The position numbers and the translations under genes were made by a program. From assembly GCA_964504565.1 (NCBI GenBank), contig CAZDEY010000003.1:248001-312000 (forward strand): a stretch of DNA of 64,000 nt, given 5' to 3'. This DNA is from Cesiribacter sp964504565. GTDB taxonomy: Bacteria; Bacteroidota; Bacteroidia; Cytophagales; Cyclobacteriaceae. Positions within the stretch are counted from its first letter, which is position 1. Every line of letters starts with the position of its first letter. This document shows, piece by piece, positions 1 to 9,340 of this stretch. The notes below the pieces were generated by a model. The model did not search any database, was not told the DNA's origin, and worked only from the letters and a program-made list of their open reading frames with translations.

Positions 1-2216
1 GCAGAATACCTGACCGGGAAGCCCTAAAATTTATTGATACCGCCGAAGCCAGCGAAGTATACTCGGCCGATAGTGTACTATTAGGTAAATTTTATATTCA
101 GGAGCGTACCTTCACCCCGTTTGAACGAATATCGCCTAATGTTGTAAATGCCCTCATTGCTACCGAAGATGCCCGCTTTTACGAGCACGATGGTATTGAT
201 AGGTTAAGCTTAGTTCGGGTAGCCTTAAAAAGTATTTTGCTGCAAAACGAAAGCTCCGGCGGGGGTAGTACACTTAGCCAACAACTGGCCAAAAACCTTT
301 TTCCGCGCGAAAACCACGGGCCTTTTTTAAGCATGCCGGTAAATAAGGTTAAGGAAATGATAATCGCCCGCCGATTAGAAAAGGTATACTCTAAAAATGA
401 AATTCTGACACTGTACCTAAATACCGTACCCTTTGGCGACCGAGCCTACGGTATAGAAACCGCAGCAGAACGTTACTTTAGCAAACCAGCCGCAAAATTA
501 AACCAGCAGGAGGCAGCTACTTTAGTGGGTATGCTTAAAGCTACTACCTATTATAACCCCCGCCGCTACCCTGAGCGATCTGCTACCCGACGCAATACGG
601 TTTTAGCCCAGCTGGCCAATTACAACTATATAAGTCCGCAGCAGCGCGATTCATTACAAAAACTTCCGCTGGAGCTAAAATACCGGAGAGTTGACCATAA
701 CGAAGGTTTGGCTACCTACTTTAGGGAGTATTTGCGTCCGGAGTTGGAACGCTGGGCCAAGCAACAAACCGGCCCGGAAGGTAGGACTCTAAATTTGTAC
801 CGGGATGGGCTTAAGATCTATACTACCCTAGACAGCAGACTACAAACTTACGCTGAAGAGGCTATGCAAACCCAGATGAAAGAGTTGCAGCAAACCTTCT
901 ATAAACACTGGGGGCGCCGCGCACCTTGGGCTGGTAATAGCCGAATATTGGTAAACGCCATCCACCGTAGTAGCCGTTATCGCAACTTAAAGAATAGCGG
1001 GCTGGAAGAAAGCGAAATTCAGGAAGAATTTAAGAAGAAGGTGGATATGAAAATTTTTACCTGGAACGGCCCTATTGATACCTTAATGGCTCCGCTGGAT
1101 TCAGTTAAACATTATCTGTACTTTCTGAACGCCGGTTTCTTTGCTATGGATCCGCATACCGGTTACGTCAAAGCCTGGGTGGGCGGAATCAATCACCGTT
1201 ACTTTCAGTACGATCACGTTAATAAACATACCCGCCGCCAGGTTGGCTCCACTTTTAAGCCAATTGTTTACGCCGCTGCATTACAACAGGGCGCCGACCC
1301 CTGCACTTACATATCGGCTGAGCAGGTTACTTACCCGGATATGGACAATTGGTCACCAGGAAATGCTGACGGTAATTACGACGGTGAGTATACGCTGGAA
1401 GGCGGGTTGATAAATTCGGTTAATACGGTTAGCGTAAAGATTTTAAAACGTACGGGTCTCACCAATACCATAAGCCTGGCCAAAGCTATGGGTATTGAAA
1501 ACGAAATACCTAAATTACCTTCCATAGCCTTAGGCACCCCCGAGCTATCTCTTAGCGAAATGGTGGCCGCATATACTACATTTGCTAATAGAGGCCGGCC
1601 GGTTAAGCCGGTGTACTTACAACTTATTGCCGACCGGCACGGCAAAGTTCTTCAGCAATGGACCAGTAACGAACCTATGCGGCTTGCCCTGGAACCTGAC
1701 AAGGCAGATTTAATGGTACATATGCTGCAGAGTGTGGTTAACGAAGGCACCGGCAGCCGCCTTCGCTGGAAGTATAAACTACCCAACGAAATTGCCGGAA
1801 AAACCGGTACTACCCAAAGCCACGCTGACGGTTGGTTTATTGGTATGACGCCTAACTTAGTTGCCGGTGCCTGGGTGGGCGCCGATGATCCGGGTATACG
1901 GTTCCGTTCTACCTCCTTAGGTCAGGGGGCTAATACAGCCCTTCCTATTTTCGGCTTGTTTATGCAGAAAGTTAATAGTGATACGGCCTTTACTTCAATT
2001 TCTAAAGCCAGGTTTAACCTAAATAACAACCTAATAGCTTCAATGGACTGCGAACCTTACCGCGAGCCTCTGGATATGGACTTATTTGATAAAATCTTCG
2101 GAGGAGGAAATAATGATCGGGATGGAAACGGCAACTCTCGAGAGCCGGAGCGAAAAAATAAGGAAGACAGAAAAAAGCGGAACAAAAGTATATTTGATAG
2201 AATATTCGGCAATTAA
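1..2216 (+). CDS. Class A penicillin-binding protein (PBP1A type), 5' end cut by the window
   Basis: Bifunctional peptidoglycan glycosyltransferase and DD-transpeptidase, anchored in the inner membrane and acting in the periplasm. The reading frame is open from base 3, so the start and N-terminal anchor lie outside the window. The glycosyltransferase (GT51) domain shows ATEDARFYEHDGID near base 160 (catalytic Glu) and GGSTLSQQLAKNLF near base 258. The transpeptidase domain has the SxxK motif STFK at 1248-1259, SVN at 1416-1424 and KTG at 1800-1808, so both active sites look intact. The C-terminus ends in a charged, Asn/Lys/Arg-rich tail in which FDKIFG is echoed by FDRIFG. The downstream CBS gene is 94 bp away across A/T-rich DNA, so it is probably transcribed separately. 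Confidence 0.95.
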   Translation, partial: RIPDREALKFIDTAEASEVYSADSVLLGKFYIQERTFTPFERISPNVVNALIATEDARFYEHDGIDRLSLVRVALKSILLQNESSGGGSTLSQQLAKNLFPRENHGPFLSMPVNKVKEMIIARRLEKVYSKNEILTLYLNTVPFGDRAYGIETAAERYFSKPAAKLNQQEAATLVGMLKATTYYNPRRYPERSATRRNTVLAQLANYNYISPQQRDSLQKLPLELKYRRVDHNEGLATYFREYLRPELERWAKQQTGPEGRTLNLYRDGLKIYTTLDSRLQTYAEEAMQTQMKELQQTFYKHWGRRAPWAGNSRILVNAIHRSSRYRNLKNSGLEESEIQEEFKKKVDMKIFTWNGPIDTLMAPLDSVKHYLYFLNAGFFAMDPHTGYVKAWVGGINHRYFQYDHVNKHTRRQVGSTFKPIVYAAALQQGADPCTYISAEQVTYPDMDNWSPGNADGNYDGEYTLEGGLINSVNTVSVKILKRTGLTNTISLAKAMGIENEIPKLPSIALGTPELSLSEMVAAYTTFANRGRPVKPVYLQLIADRHGKVLQQWTSNEPMRLALEPDKADLMVHMLQSVVNEGTGSRLRWKYKLPNEIAGKTGTTQSHADGWFIGMTPNLVAGAWVGADDPGIRFRSTSLGQGANTALPIFGLFMQKVNSDTAFTSISKARFNLNNNLIASMDCEPYREPLDMDLFDKIFGGGNNDRDGNGNSREPERKNKEDRKKRNKSIFDRIFGN

Positions 2217-2310
2217 GTGTGATTATATTTTATAATATAAAGTAAATACTTTATTAAAAATCGGCGATTTTAGTATATTATAGAATATTTATTTCCTAAT
2301 CCTATATTCT

Positions 2311-2784
2311 ATGAACTTCCGGCCGGTACTAATTAATACTCGTGAAAATGTTGGCGACCCAATTACTGATGTTCGCTACGTACCTGTAGATGCCTTTATG
2401 ACCAAGGATGTTATTACATTTAGTCCGGATATGCCCATAGACCAGGCCATGGAAATTATGCTAAATAATGAAATTAGCGGCGGGCCGGTTCTGGATAATA
2501 GCGGTAGGGTTATAGGGATACTAAGTGAAAAGGACTGCCTGAAAGTAATGATGGACGAGGCTTATTATAACCGCCCCTTTAACGATAACACCGTAGCGGA
2601 TTATATGACCGAACAGGTTAATATAATCAGGGCTAACACCGATTTGTTAAGTGTGGTCAGGGCTTTTGTAGAATCAAGCTATCGTAGGTTTCCGGTTTTA
2701 GATCATCAGGATAGGTTGGTGGGGCAGGTTAGCCGCCGGGATATATTGAAAGCCGCTAAGAAAATTAAAGGTAGTACGTGGTAA
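2311..2784 (+). CDS. CBS-pair domain protein
   Basis: Cytosolic protein of 157 residues made almost entirely of two CBS domains, about residues 27-80 (starting VDAFMTKDVITF) and 97-149 (starting VADYMTEQVNII). Each ends with the usual G-(I/Q)-(L/V)-S-x-(K/R)-D-x-L-K pattern. CBS pairs bind adenine nucleotides and usually regulate a partner. No catalytic domain is fused here, so the target cannot be told from sequence. It starts at an ATG and ends just before a bidirectional hairpin shared with the convergent Hsp20 gene. Confidence 0.9.
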   Translation: MNFRPVLINTRENVGDPITDVRYVPVDAFMTKDVITFSPDMPIDQAMEIMLNNEISGGPVLDNSGRVIGILSEKDCLKVMMDEAYYNRPFNDNTVADYMTEQVNIIRANTDLLSVVRAFVESSYRRFPVLDHQDRLVGQVSRRDILKAAKKIKGSTW

Positions 2785-2790
2785 ATAGAA

Positions 2791-2816
2791 AAAGGGCTTT
2801 AAAACAGCCCTTTTTC
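2791..2816. terminator. Bidirectional rho-independent terminator
   Basis: The stem AAAGGGCT (2791-2798) pairs with AGCCCTTT (2806-2813) and is followed by a T-run on the plus strand. The complementary strand has A/T flanks as well. It lies between the convergent CBS and Hsp20 stop codons and can serve both. Confidence 0.8.
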
Positions 2817-3227
2817 TTATTCCTTATTTCGTATGTTAATAATTCTCTGAATATCTGATTTATCGAAAAAAGGAGCTATAATTTTCAGCCTTCCCTCTTC
2901 GTATTCAGCTTTAATCTGGCTTTTATCTACTATAGCCGGAAGTTTTATTTCCCGATAAAACATGGGCACGCCAAACATTGCATGTTCATTCTCTATATCA
3001 TCCTGGCTAAACGGTATAACCAGAGTAAATACCGAAAGCTTATTTCCGTTTAGTACTATCTGAAATTGCTCCGGGTGCAAGCCTGGAGCCGTAGCGGTTA
3101 TTTCAATTTTATCTTCAAAACGCTGCTGCTTCACTGAGGTATGAACAACGCCACCATTGAGAGTATTAAGCATATCTCCCTGATGCAGCAAGCGATGAAG
3201 TAGTTTTTTATTTTCTAATAAATTCAT
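2817..3227 (-). CDS. Small heat-shock protein, Hsp20/alpha-crystallin family
   Basis: ATP-independent holdase chaperone of 136 residues. The alpha-crystallin domain spans about residues 35-125. It contains the family pattern for an amphipathic beta sandwich (IEITATAPGLHPEQFQIVLNG), the FYREIKLP strand, and YEEGRLKIIAP, equivalent to the classical x-x-x-G-V-L-x-(I/V)-x-x-P motif with Leu-Lys-Ile in place of Val-Leu. The C-terminal tail has IQRIINI, close to the I-x-I oligomerisation motif. The start ATG is preceded by GAGGTACAAG, one of the few SD-like stretches here. It is divergent from the small Asn-rich gene and sits among envelope and stress genes. Confidence 0.85.
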   Translation of the reverse strand: MNLLENKKLLHRLLHQGDMLNTLNGGVVHTSVKQQRFEDKIEITATAPGLHPEQFQIVLNGNKLSVFTLVIPFSQDDIENEHAMFGVPMFYREIKLPAIVDKSQIKAEYEEGRLKIIAPFFDKSDIQRIINIRNKE

Positions 3228-3457
3228 CTTGTACCTCTTTACTTCTTTAATCTTACCTTAAGGTATGCAATACCTATGCCAAAAATTGTTGGTTTTATTT
3301 TAACTGCAAGTACCCAATAAACCCGCCAAACTGACACTATTTCATTTTTTAAGCTTTTATAAGCGGAATTAATGGCAGTAATTATTCCAGTATCCTTTGC
3401 GGATAACCTTCAGGTTCATGCTTCGTTACATAAGATAGTAACAAGTAAACAGAAATC

Positions 3458-3694
3458 ATGAAAGAGAAAAATAACCATACTAACCCTCAAGGTAAAGCAA
3501 ACCCTAGTGATACAGGATTGAATAAGGGTGGCATTAAGGGTGCGAATGAAAAGGTGACCGATCTTAATTATAAAGCCCAACTGGCAAATGAATACACCCA
3601 AGGGGTTGATGAACCGGCCGACCATCTTCAGAATAACCCAAACCGAAATCCTAACAAGACTAAGCTAGATAAACCAGCCTACGGCGGTAGCTAA
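3458..3694 (+). CDS. Small hydrophilic Asn/Lys/Gly-rich protein, function unknown
   Basis: I do not recognise this 78-residue protein. It has no signal peptide, membrane segment or cysteine. It is dominated by Asn, Lys, Gly, Pro and Asp, with patches such as NNPNRNPNKTK, and is probably intrinsically disordered. Support for being a gene comes from an ATG start, a clear 13-bp stem terminator right after the stop, and its own 230-bp upstream spacer shared with the divergent Hsp20 gene. Composition and context recall small stress-associated disordered proteins, but that is inference. Confidence 0.6.
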   Translation: MKEKNNHTNPQGKANPSDTGLNKGGIKGANEKVTDLNYKAQLANEYTQGVDEPADHLQNNPNRNPNKTKLDKPAYGGS

Positions 3695-3714
3695 TCTAAA
3701 TCCAATTACTAAAC

Positions 3715-3750
3715 AAGAAGCCTGATGTATTCGCATCAGGCTTCTTGCTT
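3715..3750 (+). terminator. Rho-independent terminator after the small Asn-rich gene
   Basis: A perfect 13-bp stem, AAGAAGCCTGATG (3715-3727) with CATCAGGCTTCTT (3734-3746), has a six-base loop. It is followed by GCTTTT. Confidence 0.85.
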
Positions 3751-3799
3751 TTAACAAAGCTATGCATGTGCAGTTGTATAGCAGAACCGTTAGATTATT

Positions 3800-4900
3800 A
3801 TGCCTTATCAACTTTCTACCCGCACCTTGGTGCGCATAGCTGCAACCCTGTTTTGTTTATGGTTATTCTTTGCTGGTTTGGTATATGCCGAAGGTTTTTT
3901 GCTACCGTTAGCATTTGCTTCGGTTTTAGCTATGTTACTATGGCCGGTTGGCAAAAAACTAGAATCGTGGGGTCTGGCACGCAAATGGGCCAGCCTGCTT
4001 TCGGTGCTGGCAATGGTTTTGGTTGTAGTTGGCATTTTTCTGCTCTTGGGTACTCAAATTCAAACTTTTGGCGAAAAACTACCGGAATTAAAAGAACAGT
4101 TTTCTAACCAGCTCAGCAAGCTGGAACAGGTAGTTGCCGATAAACTTGGAATTCCTAAAGAGAAACAGCAAGAAATGATTTCGGGGGCATCAACCAAACC
4201 AAATGAAGTAGCTAAAGCCGCGGCCCTGAACGTGTTGGGGGGGCTTGCCACCACCCTGCTGGTTTTGGTTTATATATTCTTGTTGCTTCTATATCGCAAT
4301 CGTTTCAAGGAATTTATTCTGAAGTATATAGAAGAAGAATCCCAACCGCAGGCTCGCAAGGTTATTGAACAAGCCGCTTCGGTAGCTAAAAATTATCTGG
4401 CAGGCCGCCTATTTTTAATGACCATATTAGGTATTATTTACACCTTAGGTCTTAGCCTAATTGGCACCGACCAGGCCTTGTTTTTTGGGGTGCTCGCCGC
4501 TATTTTGGCTATAGTACCCTACATTGGTAATATCATTGGGGCAACCTTTCCAATTGCCATGGCCTTGGGCCAGGGAGATACCACCCAGGCACTCTATATA
4601 GTCATCTTATTCTCAGCAGTTCAATTGATAGAAAATTATGTATTAGAGCCCTTGGTAGTTGGGCGTAAAGTAGACCTAAACGCTTTTTTCGCAATTGCAA
4701 TAGTTATACTTGGCGAAATTATTTGGGGAGTACCCGGAGCAATTTTAGCTATGCCTATACTTGGTATCTTTAAAATTATATTCGATCACGTAACGGAATT
4801 TAAGCCTTTAGGCTACGTTATAGGCGAAAACGATGATTCCGGCAACTCGGACAGTAGTAGTAATCTTATAAATAAACTCAAGGGAATATTCAACAAGTAA
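3800..4900 (+). CDS. AI-2E family permease (first of two)
   Basis: Inner-membrane protein of 366 residues in the AI-2E/PerM/YdiK/TqsA family, whose members export or exchange small molecules or ions. The substrate here is unknown. Two N-terminal membrane helices (about 10-60) precede a soluble, charged segment (about 75-135: QIQTFGEKLPELKEQ onward). A C-terminal block of about five helices follows, with the family patterns VAAIL-type AILAIVPYIGNIIGA and QLIENYVLEPLVVGRKVDLNAFFAI. The last 30 residues are cytosolic and Ser/Asp-rich. A paralogue lies at 16730-17863. It is 69 bp upstream of the DUF4112 gene in the same direction. Confidence 0.9.
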   Translation: MPYQLSTRTLVRIAATLFCLWLFFAGLVYAEGFLLPLAFASVLAMLLWPVGKKLESWGLARKWASLLSVLAMVLVVVGIFLLLGTQIQTFGEKLPELKEQFSNQLSKLEQVVADKLGIPKEKQQEMISGASTKPNEVAKAAALNVLGGLATTLLVLVYIFLLLLYRNRFKEFILKYIEEESQPQARKVIEQAASVAKNYLAGRLFLMTILGIIYTLGLSLIGTDQALFFGVLAAILAIVPYIGNIIGATFPIAMALGQGDTTQALYIVILFSAVQLIENYVLEPLVVGRKVDLNAFFAIAIVILGEIIWGVPGAILAMPILGIFKIIFDHVTEFKPLGYVIGENDDSGNSDSSSNLINKLKGIFNK

Positions 4901-4969
4901 TAAATTGGGGTTACCGGCTAGTCAACCTTGGTAAGACTGGTCACGTTCAAGTGATGAATTATTGCTATT

Positions 4970-5452
4970 ATGATTAGAAACAGAGCTACTACAGAAAATA
5001 AAAATTTAAGCAAGGTAGAATCTATAGCCCGCTTGATGGATTCAAAATTTACCGTGCCCGGCACCAGGTTTAAATTTGGCCTCGATCCTATTCTGGGCCT
5101 TATTCCGGTAGTTGGCGATGCAGCCTCTTTAGCCATTAGCGGAGGCTTAATTATGTATATGATTCGCTTTGGGGCCTCGCGAAAGGTAGCTACCCTTATG
5201 CTTATAAATGTAATATTAGATGCAACCATCGGTAGCATTCCGGTAGTAGGGGCAATTTTCGATTTCTTCTATAAAGCCAATACCCGGAATATCCGATTGC
5301 TAAAGGCTCACTACGAAGAAGGCAAATACCAAGGTGGTGCCACCGGCATTTTAATTGTAGTTGGCGTAGTTACCCTAGCTTTAATGGCTTTAATTATATG
5401 GGGCTTATGGGAAGTTGCCGATTGGGCTCTGCAAGCAATAACTAATAGTTAG
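4970..5452 (+). CDS. DUF4112 membrane protein
   Basis: Protein of 160 residues matching the DUF4112 pattern: a conserved cytosolic N-terminus with LDSKF-like MDSKFTVPGTRFKFGLDPILGLIPVVGD (read in two parts), a central hydrophobic pair, a second IGSIPVVGAIFDFFYKANTRN block, and a C-terminal membrane helix at about 125-150. The two GxIPVVG repeats suggest an internal duplication. The function of the family is not known. It follows the AI-2E permease in the same direction and converges with the YihY gene. Confidence 0.85.
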   Translation: MIRNRATTENKNLSKVESIARLMDSKFTVPGTRFKFGLDPILGLIPVVGDAASLAISGGLIMYMIRFGASRKVATLMLINVILDATIGSIPVVGAIFDFFYKANTRNIRLLKAHYEEGKYQGGATGILIVVGVVTLALMALIIWGLWEVADWALQAITNS

Positions 5453-5547
5453 AAGCAAACCAGAAGCTTTTAACTATTTTCCTAGGCCCTACTCTATGAC
5501 TAAATAACAGCTTTAAACTGGAACTAGCCTTAGGAGATCTTAAATGT

Positions 5548-5576
5548 GGTGGCCAGCGTGGCGCGCTGAGGGCACC
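5548..5576. other. GC-rich imperfect hairpin in a convergent spacer
   Basis: The 236-bp spacer between the convergent DUF4112 and YihY genes is mostly unremarkable A/T-rich DNA. It contains a GC-rich block in which GGTGGCCAGCG can fold with CGCTGAGGGCACC around a TGGCG loop, with one mismatch and a two-base bulge. A separate perfect 8-bp inverted repeat (GCTTAAAT, two-base loop, ATTTAAGC) lies at 5631-5648. Neither is followed by a T-run, so neither is a standard terminator. Confidence 0.4.
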
Positions 5577-5688
5577 AAGCATGGGAAGCTATTGATTTTT
5601 CATACGCGCCCTAGAAGCATAGTTCGTGATGCTTAAATTGATTTAAGCAAAGATCAGTTTAATATACCATGCAACTGCTGGCTCCTGA

Positions 5689-6759
5689 CTAGTCGGTTAG
5701 CGGACGTTTCCTTTTAATAACTATAGTATCGGGGTCGTTGGTGGTAGCCTTGCTTTTTGCCGATTCCAGCTCAGCATTCTTCGAATGCTTATCAGGGTTA
5801 TCTTTACTGCCGGAGCCTATATTTCTAATAGCCCGGCCTATTTTTTTATCGAATCGATCACTTTTTTTAGCGTGGCCACTAGGCTGTATTTTGTGACGGT
5901 AGGTTCGGGCGTATACTTGCGTAAATTCCGCACCAAAAAATAATATAAGGCAAGAATACGATACCCAAAGCAGAATTAAAATTACCGAACCGGCAGTTCC
6001 GTAGGCCGAAGCCGGATTAGCCGCTCCAAAGTATATACTTAGCAAATACTTACCTAACACAAATAACCCGGAGGTTACCATTGCCCCAATCCATACCGAA
6101 CGCCACTCAATATCAACATCCGGCAGAAACTTAAAAATCATGGCGAAGAGTAGGGTAACTATACCAAAGCTTACTAATACTTCCACCACAAAAAATACGT
6201 AAACGGTAAAATCTGGTAGAAAATTTGAAATATAATCGCTCAGTACCGATAGGGCAGTACTCAACAGTAAGCTTATTAAAAGCAAAAATCCAATTACCAG
6301 AATTATACCAAAGCTGGAAGCCCGGTCTTTAAGCAGTTTTTTAAAGCCGGCATCTTTGTCCGGCTCCACCTCCCACACCTTATTAAGCGATTGCTGAAGT
6401 TGGTAAAAAACCCCGGTAGAACCGAAAATTAGGGTAGCTATACCTACAATGGTTGCCATTACGCTATTTTTTTGCGTATACGCATTTTCAATCATCGTCT
6501 GTATGCTTTCGGCAGCTTCCTGACCAACGGCAGCGCTAACCTCATTGGCAATACGTCCTTGCACTGCATCCTGACCAAAAATTTGCCCGGCTAAAGTAAC
6601 CACAATAATAAGTAGCGCGGGCAAGCTAAAGATTGCGTAGTAAGCCACTACGGCACTTTGCCGCCAAGGCTCATCATCGTTCCATTCTTTGTAACTTTCC
6701 TTTAAAAGAGGAAATAAATCCTTAAAAGTAAATTTTCTGGAGTTGGTCTCAACGGTCAT
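5689..6759 (-). CDS. YihY/BrkB family inner-membrane protein
   Basis: Polytopic membrane protein of 356 residues in the YihY (formerly ribonuclease BN) / BrkB family, proposed to be transporters of unknown substrate. About six membrane helices lie between residues 35 and 290. Family patterns include VVAYYAIFSLPALLIIVV at the first helix, GSTGVFYQLQQSLNKVWEVEP and the last-helix GSVILILLWVSYSCLILFFGAEFTQVYA (in parts). The C-terminal 70 residues are charged, soluble and low in complexity. The ATG start is 46 bp downstream of the histidine kinase stop, so the two minus-strand genes are probably co-transcribed. Confidence 0.9.
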   Translation of the reverse strand: MTVETNSRKFTFKDLFPLLKESYKEWNDDEPWRQSAVVAYYAIFSLPALLIIVVTLAGQIFGQDAVQGRIANEVSAAVGQEAAESIQTMIENAYTQKNSVMATIVGIATLIFGSTGVFYQLQQSLNKVWEVEPDKDAGFKKLLKDRASSFGIILVIGFLLLISLLLSTALSVLSDYISNFLPDFTVYVFFVVEVLVSFGIVTLLFAMIFKFLPDVDIEWRSVWIGAMVTSGLFVLGKYLLSIYFGAANPASAYGTAGSVILILLWVSYSCLILFFGAEFTQVYARTYRHKIQPSGHAKKSDRFDKKIGRAIRNIGSGSKDNPDKHSKNAELESAKSKATTNDPDTIVIKRKRPLTD

Positions 6760-6805
6760 GTAAGAGAGGTTTTATAAGCAAAAAACTTCTCTATCATATA
6801 AATGT

Positions 6806-9340
6806 TTATACTGCCGATTTGCGAGAACGCATCTGTTCGTTTATGCTAAGGGTTATAGCCTGGTACTGAACCATAAGCTCGCGATACAAATCGGCCAAAA
6901 ACTGTTGATCTAAAGGCTTTATTTTAGCCTGACTCTCTATTTGTTCTAACAGACGCGAGCTGGGTACCGCTCCTATGTTCTTATAAGATGATTTAAGCTT
7001 ATGCGCAACCTTGCCTATCTGGTCGTCATTATTCATCAGTATGGCCGACGATAGCTTTTCCATGTCTTCCCGCACCGAGCGAATAAACAGGGTTAAAAAT
7101 TCGCTTAAGGCTATGGGGTCATCCTTTAACACCGGGCTCAGGTTGTTTAGGTCCAGCAAGGGTGCGTTTTCGGCATTTTCGGCCGCTTCTCTTTTTCCTA
7201 TTGTACCTTTGGCAGACGAAGGGTAATTTTTACCGGCCTTAGTGTATTGGGTTAGTATATCAATTAGAGCATCCTCATCAATTGGCTTGGTCAAATAGTC
7301 GTTCATACCGGCAGCAATAGCTTTGTTGCGCGTTTCTGCAAACGCATCGGCCGATACACATATTACTGGCGTATGCTGATTTGGGTTATTCTTATCGTCG
7401 CGCAGTTCTTTAATTGCCTCATAGCCGTCCATTACCGGCATCTGAAGGTCCATAAGTATGATATCGAACTTCTGGGAACGGCTTTTATGTACTACCTCAA
7501 TTCCATTATTAGCCAGTTCAATTTCCACATTCCAACTGCTTAGTAGCTGACGGGCATAAAACTGGTTCATACTATTATCTTCTGCCAGTAAAATTTTAAT
7601 GCCGTTCAGATCTATCTTGCGCACATAAGAGGAATCTTGGTCATGATCAGCCGGACGGTGCTGTTTGATGGGTAGCTCTAGCTCAAAACTGAACGTAGAA
7701 CCTAAGCCAATAGTACTTTCTGCCCCAATATTGCCCCCCATAAGCTGTACTAAACGCTGGCTAATAGTTAAGCCCAGGCCAGTGCCGGTGCGCGAGCCGT
7801 TTTCCTCCTGTAGTTGACTAAACTGTTCAAAAATATAGCGCAATTTCTCTTGCGGAATACCAACACCGGTATCTTTAACCGAAAATTTAAGCTTAACCGT
7901 ATTGCGGGTTTTGTCTAATACATCTAACGCTACAGTCACCCTACCTTCTTTGGTAAACTTAATGGCATTGCCTGTTAAGTTCATTAGTACCTGATTAATG
8001 CGGACTTCATCACCAATCAGGCATTCGGGTAGTTCGGTATCTACCTCGCCAACTACTTCCAGGTTATTTTCGGCCGCGTATACTTTCATAAAGTTTACGT
8101 GGCGTTTTATCAGGTCTTTTAGGTTAAATGCTTTAGGTACAATGGTGAGCTTACCAGCCTCGATTTTGGAAAGATCCAGTATATCATTTACTATGGCCAA
8201 TAAGTTTTCGGCCGAAAAACGAATAGCTTCGGCGTTTTCCAACGCATCTGCCGAAAGCGATTTATCCTTGATTAAGAGTTTAGACAGGCCCAGCACAATG
8301 TTCATCGGAGTCCGAATTTCGTGGCTCATGCTGGACAGGAACTCACTTTTCACCTTAACCGCATGCTCGGCGTCTTCCTTAGCTTTTATGTGTTCCTGCT
8401 GCTGATACTTGCCGGTATTGTCCCGAATTATAGCAATAAATTCACCGGGGCTAATCCGGTTAATTCTAAATTCCTGAAAACTGGCTAAACCTACCTTGGT
8501 CTGGTTCTTCCACTCAAACGAAGTAAACGATTCTCCCTTATCAATACTTCGGGCTTTTTCAATTAGTTTATGCGATAACTTATAGGGTAATAAACGGGAA
8601 AGAGGCTGGCCAATATACCGGGTATCAGAACTACCCAAATGTTGTTTGCCGTCACCGTCGGTAAAGCCGCCTTTAAAATCAAGGCAGATACCCGAAAGAT
8701 TAAAATGGAGAATCTGGTCGGGAATGCCCTGTAGCAAAGCCTGATGGTGCTGTTCTTTCATATACAGGCTACGGCGCACGGTATTGTGTACATTAACCAG
8801 GGTTATTCCGCTAGCCAAAATTGCAACTAAGGCGGTAAAATACGAGACGTAGTAAAGCTGATTGGCTAAAACATCGGTGATTGGCCAAATTGGTTTAACA
8901 TATATTAGTAGGCCCAAGTTGACAAAGAAGGCTAACAAGCATACCCCCAGCACCACGTATAAACGCTTCTGTTTTTCAGCTGAAACAAATAAGGTCAGGC
9001 ATATAAATAAAAGCGGAAAATACAGAAGAAGTACTCCTCCCTTATTAGCTACCAAAACCGTATAGACCAGCAAGTAAGCGTGGGTTATCCATAATAGCCC
9101 GTGGGTAGGGTTGGTAGTGCAAGAGTTTTTGTTACAAAAATATATTGCTATGTAAAACAGGGAAAGGGAACCTATACCCGCCGCTAATAAATATTCCTTG
9201 CCTGAAAGGTATACTACTATATATACCACTGAAGCCGCCAGAGCCAACAGGGTATACCGCTCTACCAAAAGCCTTCTTCTGAAAGCTTCGTTTTTAGCAG
9301 CCAAGGTTAAAGTAGTAAGACTTCTCAGTTTATTAAGCAC
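6806..9340 (-). CDS. Hybrid sensor histidine kinase with receiver and Hpt domains
   Basis: Inner-membrane signalling kinase of 844 residues. The N-terminus has about six membrane helices (residues 25-190). A PAS-like region follows at about 195-310, then HisKA with the phospho-acceptor His340 in SHEIRTP, and an HATPase with NAIKFT, DTGVGI and GTGLGL. The receiver domain has phospho-acceptor Asp631 in LMDLQMP and a TKPID loop, and the C-terminal Hpt has His780 in AHKLKSS. All steps of a His-Asp-His relay are present, but there is no DNA-binding or enzymatic output, so the final phosphate must go to an unlinked response regulator. The start is GTG, because an in-frame TAG lies five codons upstream. 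The signal sensed is unknown. Confidence 0.93.
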   Translation of the reverse strand: MLNKLRSLTTLTLAAKNEAFRRRLLVERYTLLALAASVVYIVVYLSGKEYLLAAGIGSLSLFYIAIYFCNKNSCTTNPTHGLLWITHAYLLVYTVLVANKGGVLLLYFPLLFICLTLFVSAEKQKRLYVVLGVCLLAFFVNLGLLIYVKPIWPITDVLANQLYYVSYFTALVAILASGITLVNVHNTVRRSLYMKEQHHQALLQGIPDQILHFNLSGICLDFKGGFTDGDGKQHLGSSDTRYIGQPLSRLLPYKLSHKLIEKARSIDKGESFTSFEWKNQTKVGLASFQEFRINRISPGEFIAIIRDNTGKYQQQEHIKAKEDAEHAVKVKSEFLSSMSHEIRTPMNIVLGLSKLLIKDKSLSADALENAEAIRFSAENLLAIVNDILDLSKIEAGKLTIVPKAFNLKDLIKRHVNFMKVYAAENNLEVVGEVDTELPECLIGDEVRINQVLMNLTGNAIKFTKEGRVTVALDVLDKTRNTVKLKFSVKDTGVGIPQEKLRYIFEQFSQLQEENGSRTGTGLGLTISQRLVQLMGGNIGAESTIGLGSTFSFELELPIKQHRPADHDQDSSYVRKIDLNGIKILLAEDNSMNQFYARQLLSSWNVEIELANNGIEVVHKSRSQKFDIILMDLQMPVMDGYEAIKELRDDKNNPNQHTPVICVSADAFAETRNKAIAAGMNDYLTKPIDEDALIDILTQYTKAGKNYPSSAKGTIGKREAAENAENAPLLDLNNLSPVLKDDPIALSEFLTLFIRSVREDMEKLSSAILMNNDDQIGKVAHKLKSSYKNIGAVPSSRLLEQIESQAKIKPLDQQFLADLYRELMVQYQAITLSINEQMRSRKSAV

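Noticed and set aside
5631..5648. Perfect 8-bp inverted repeat as terminator
   Set aside because: No T-run follows on either strand.
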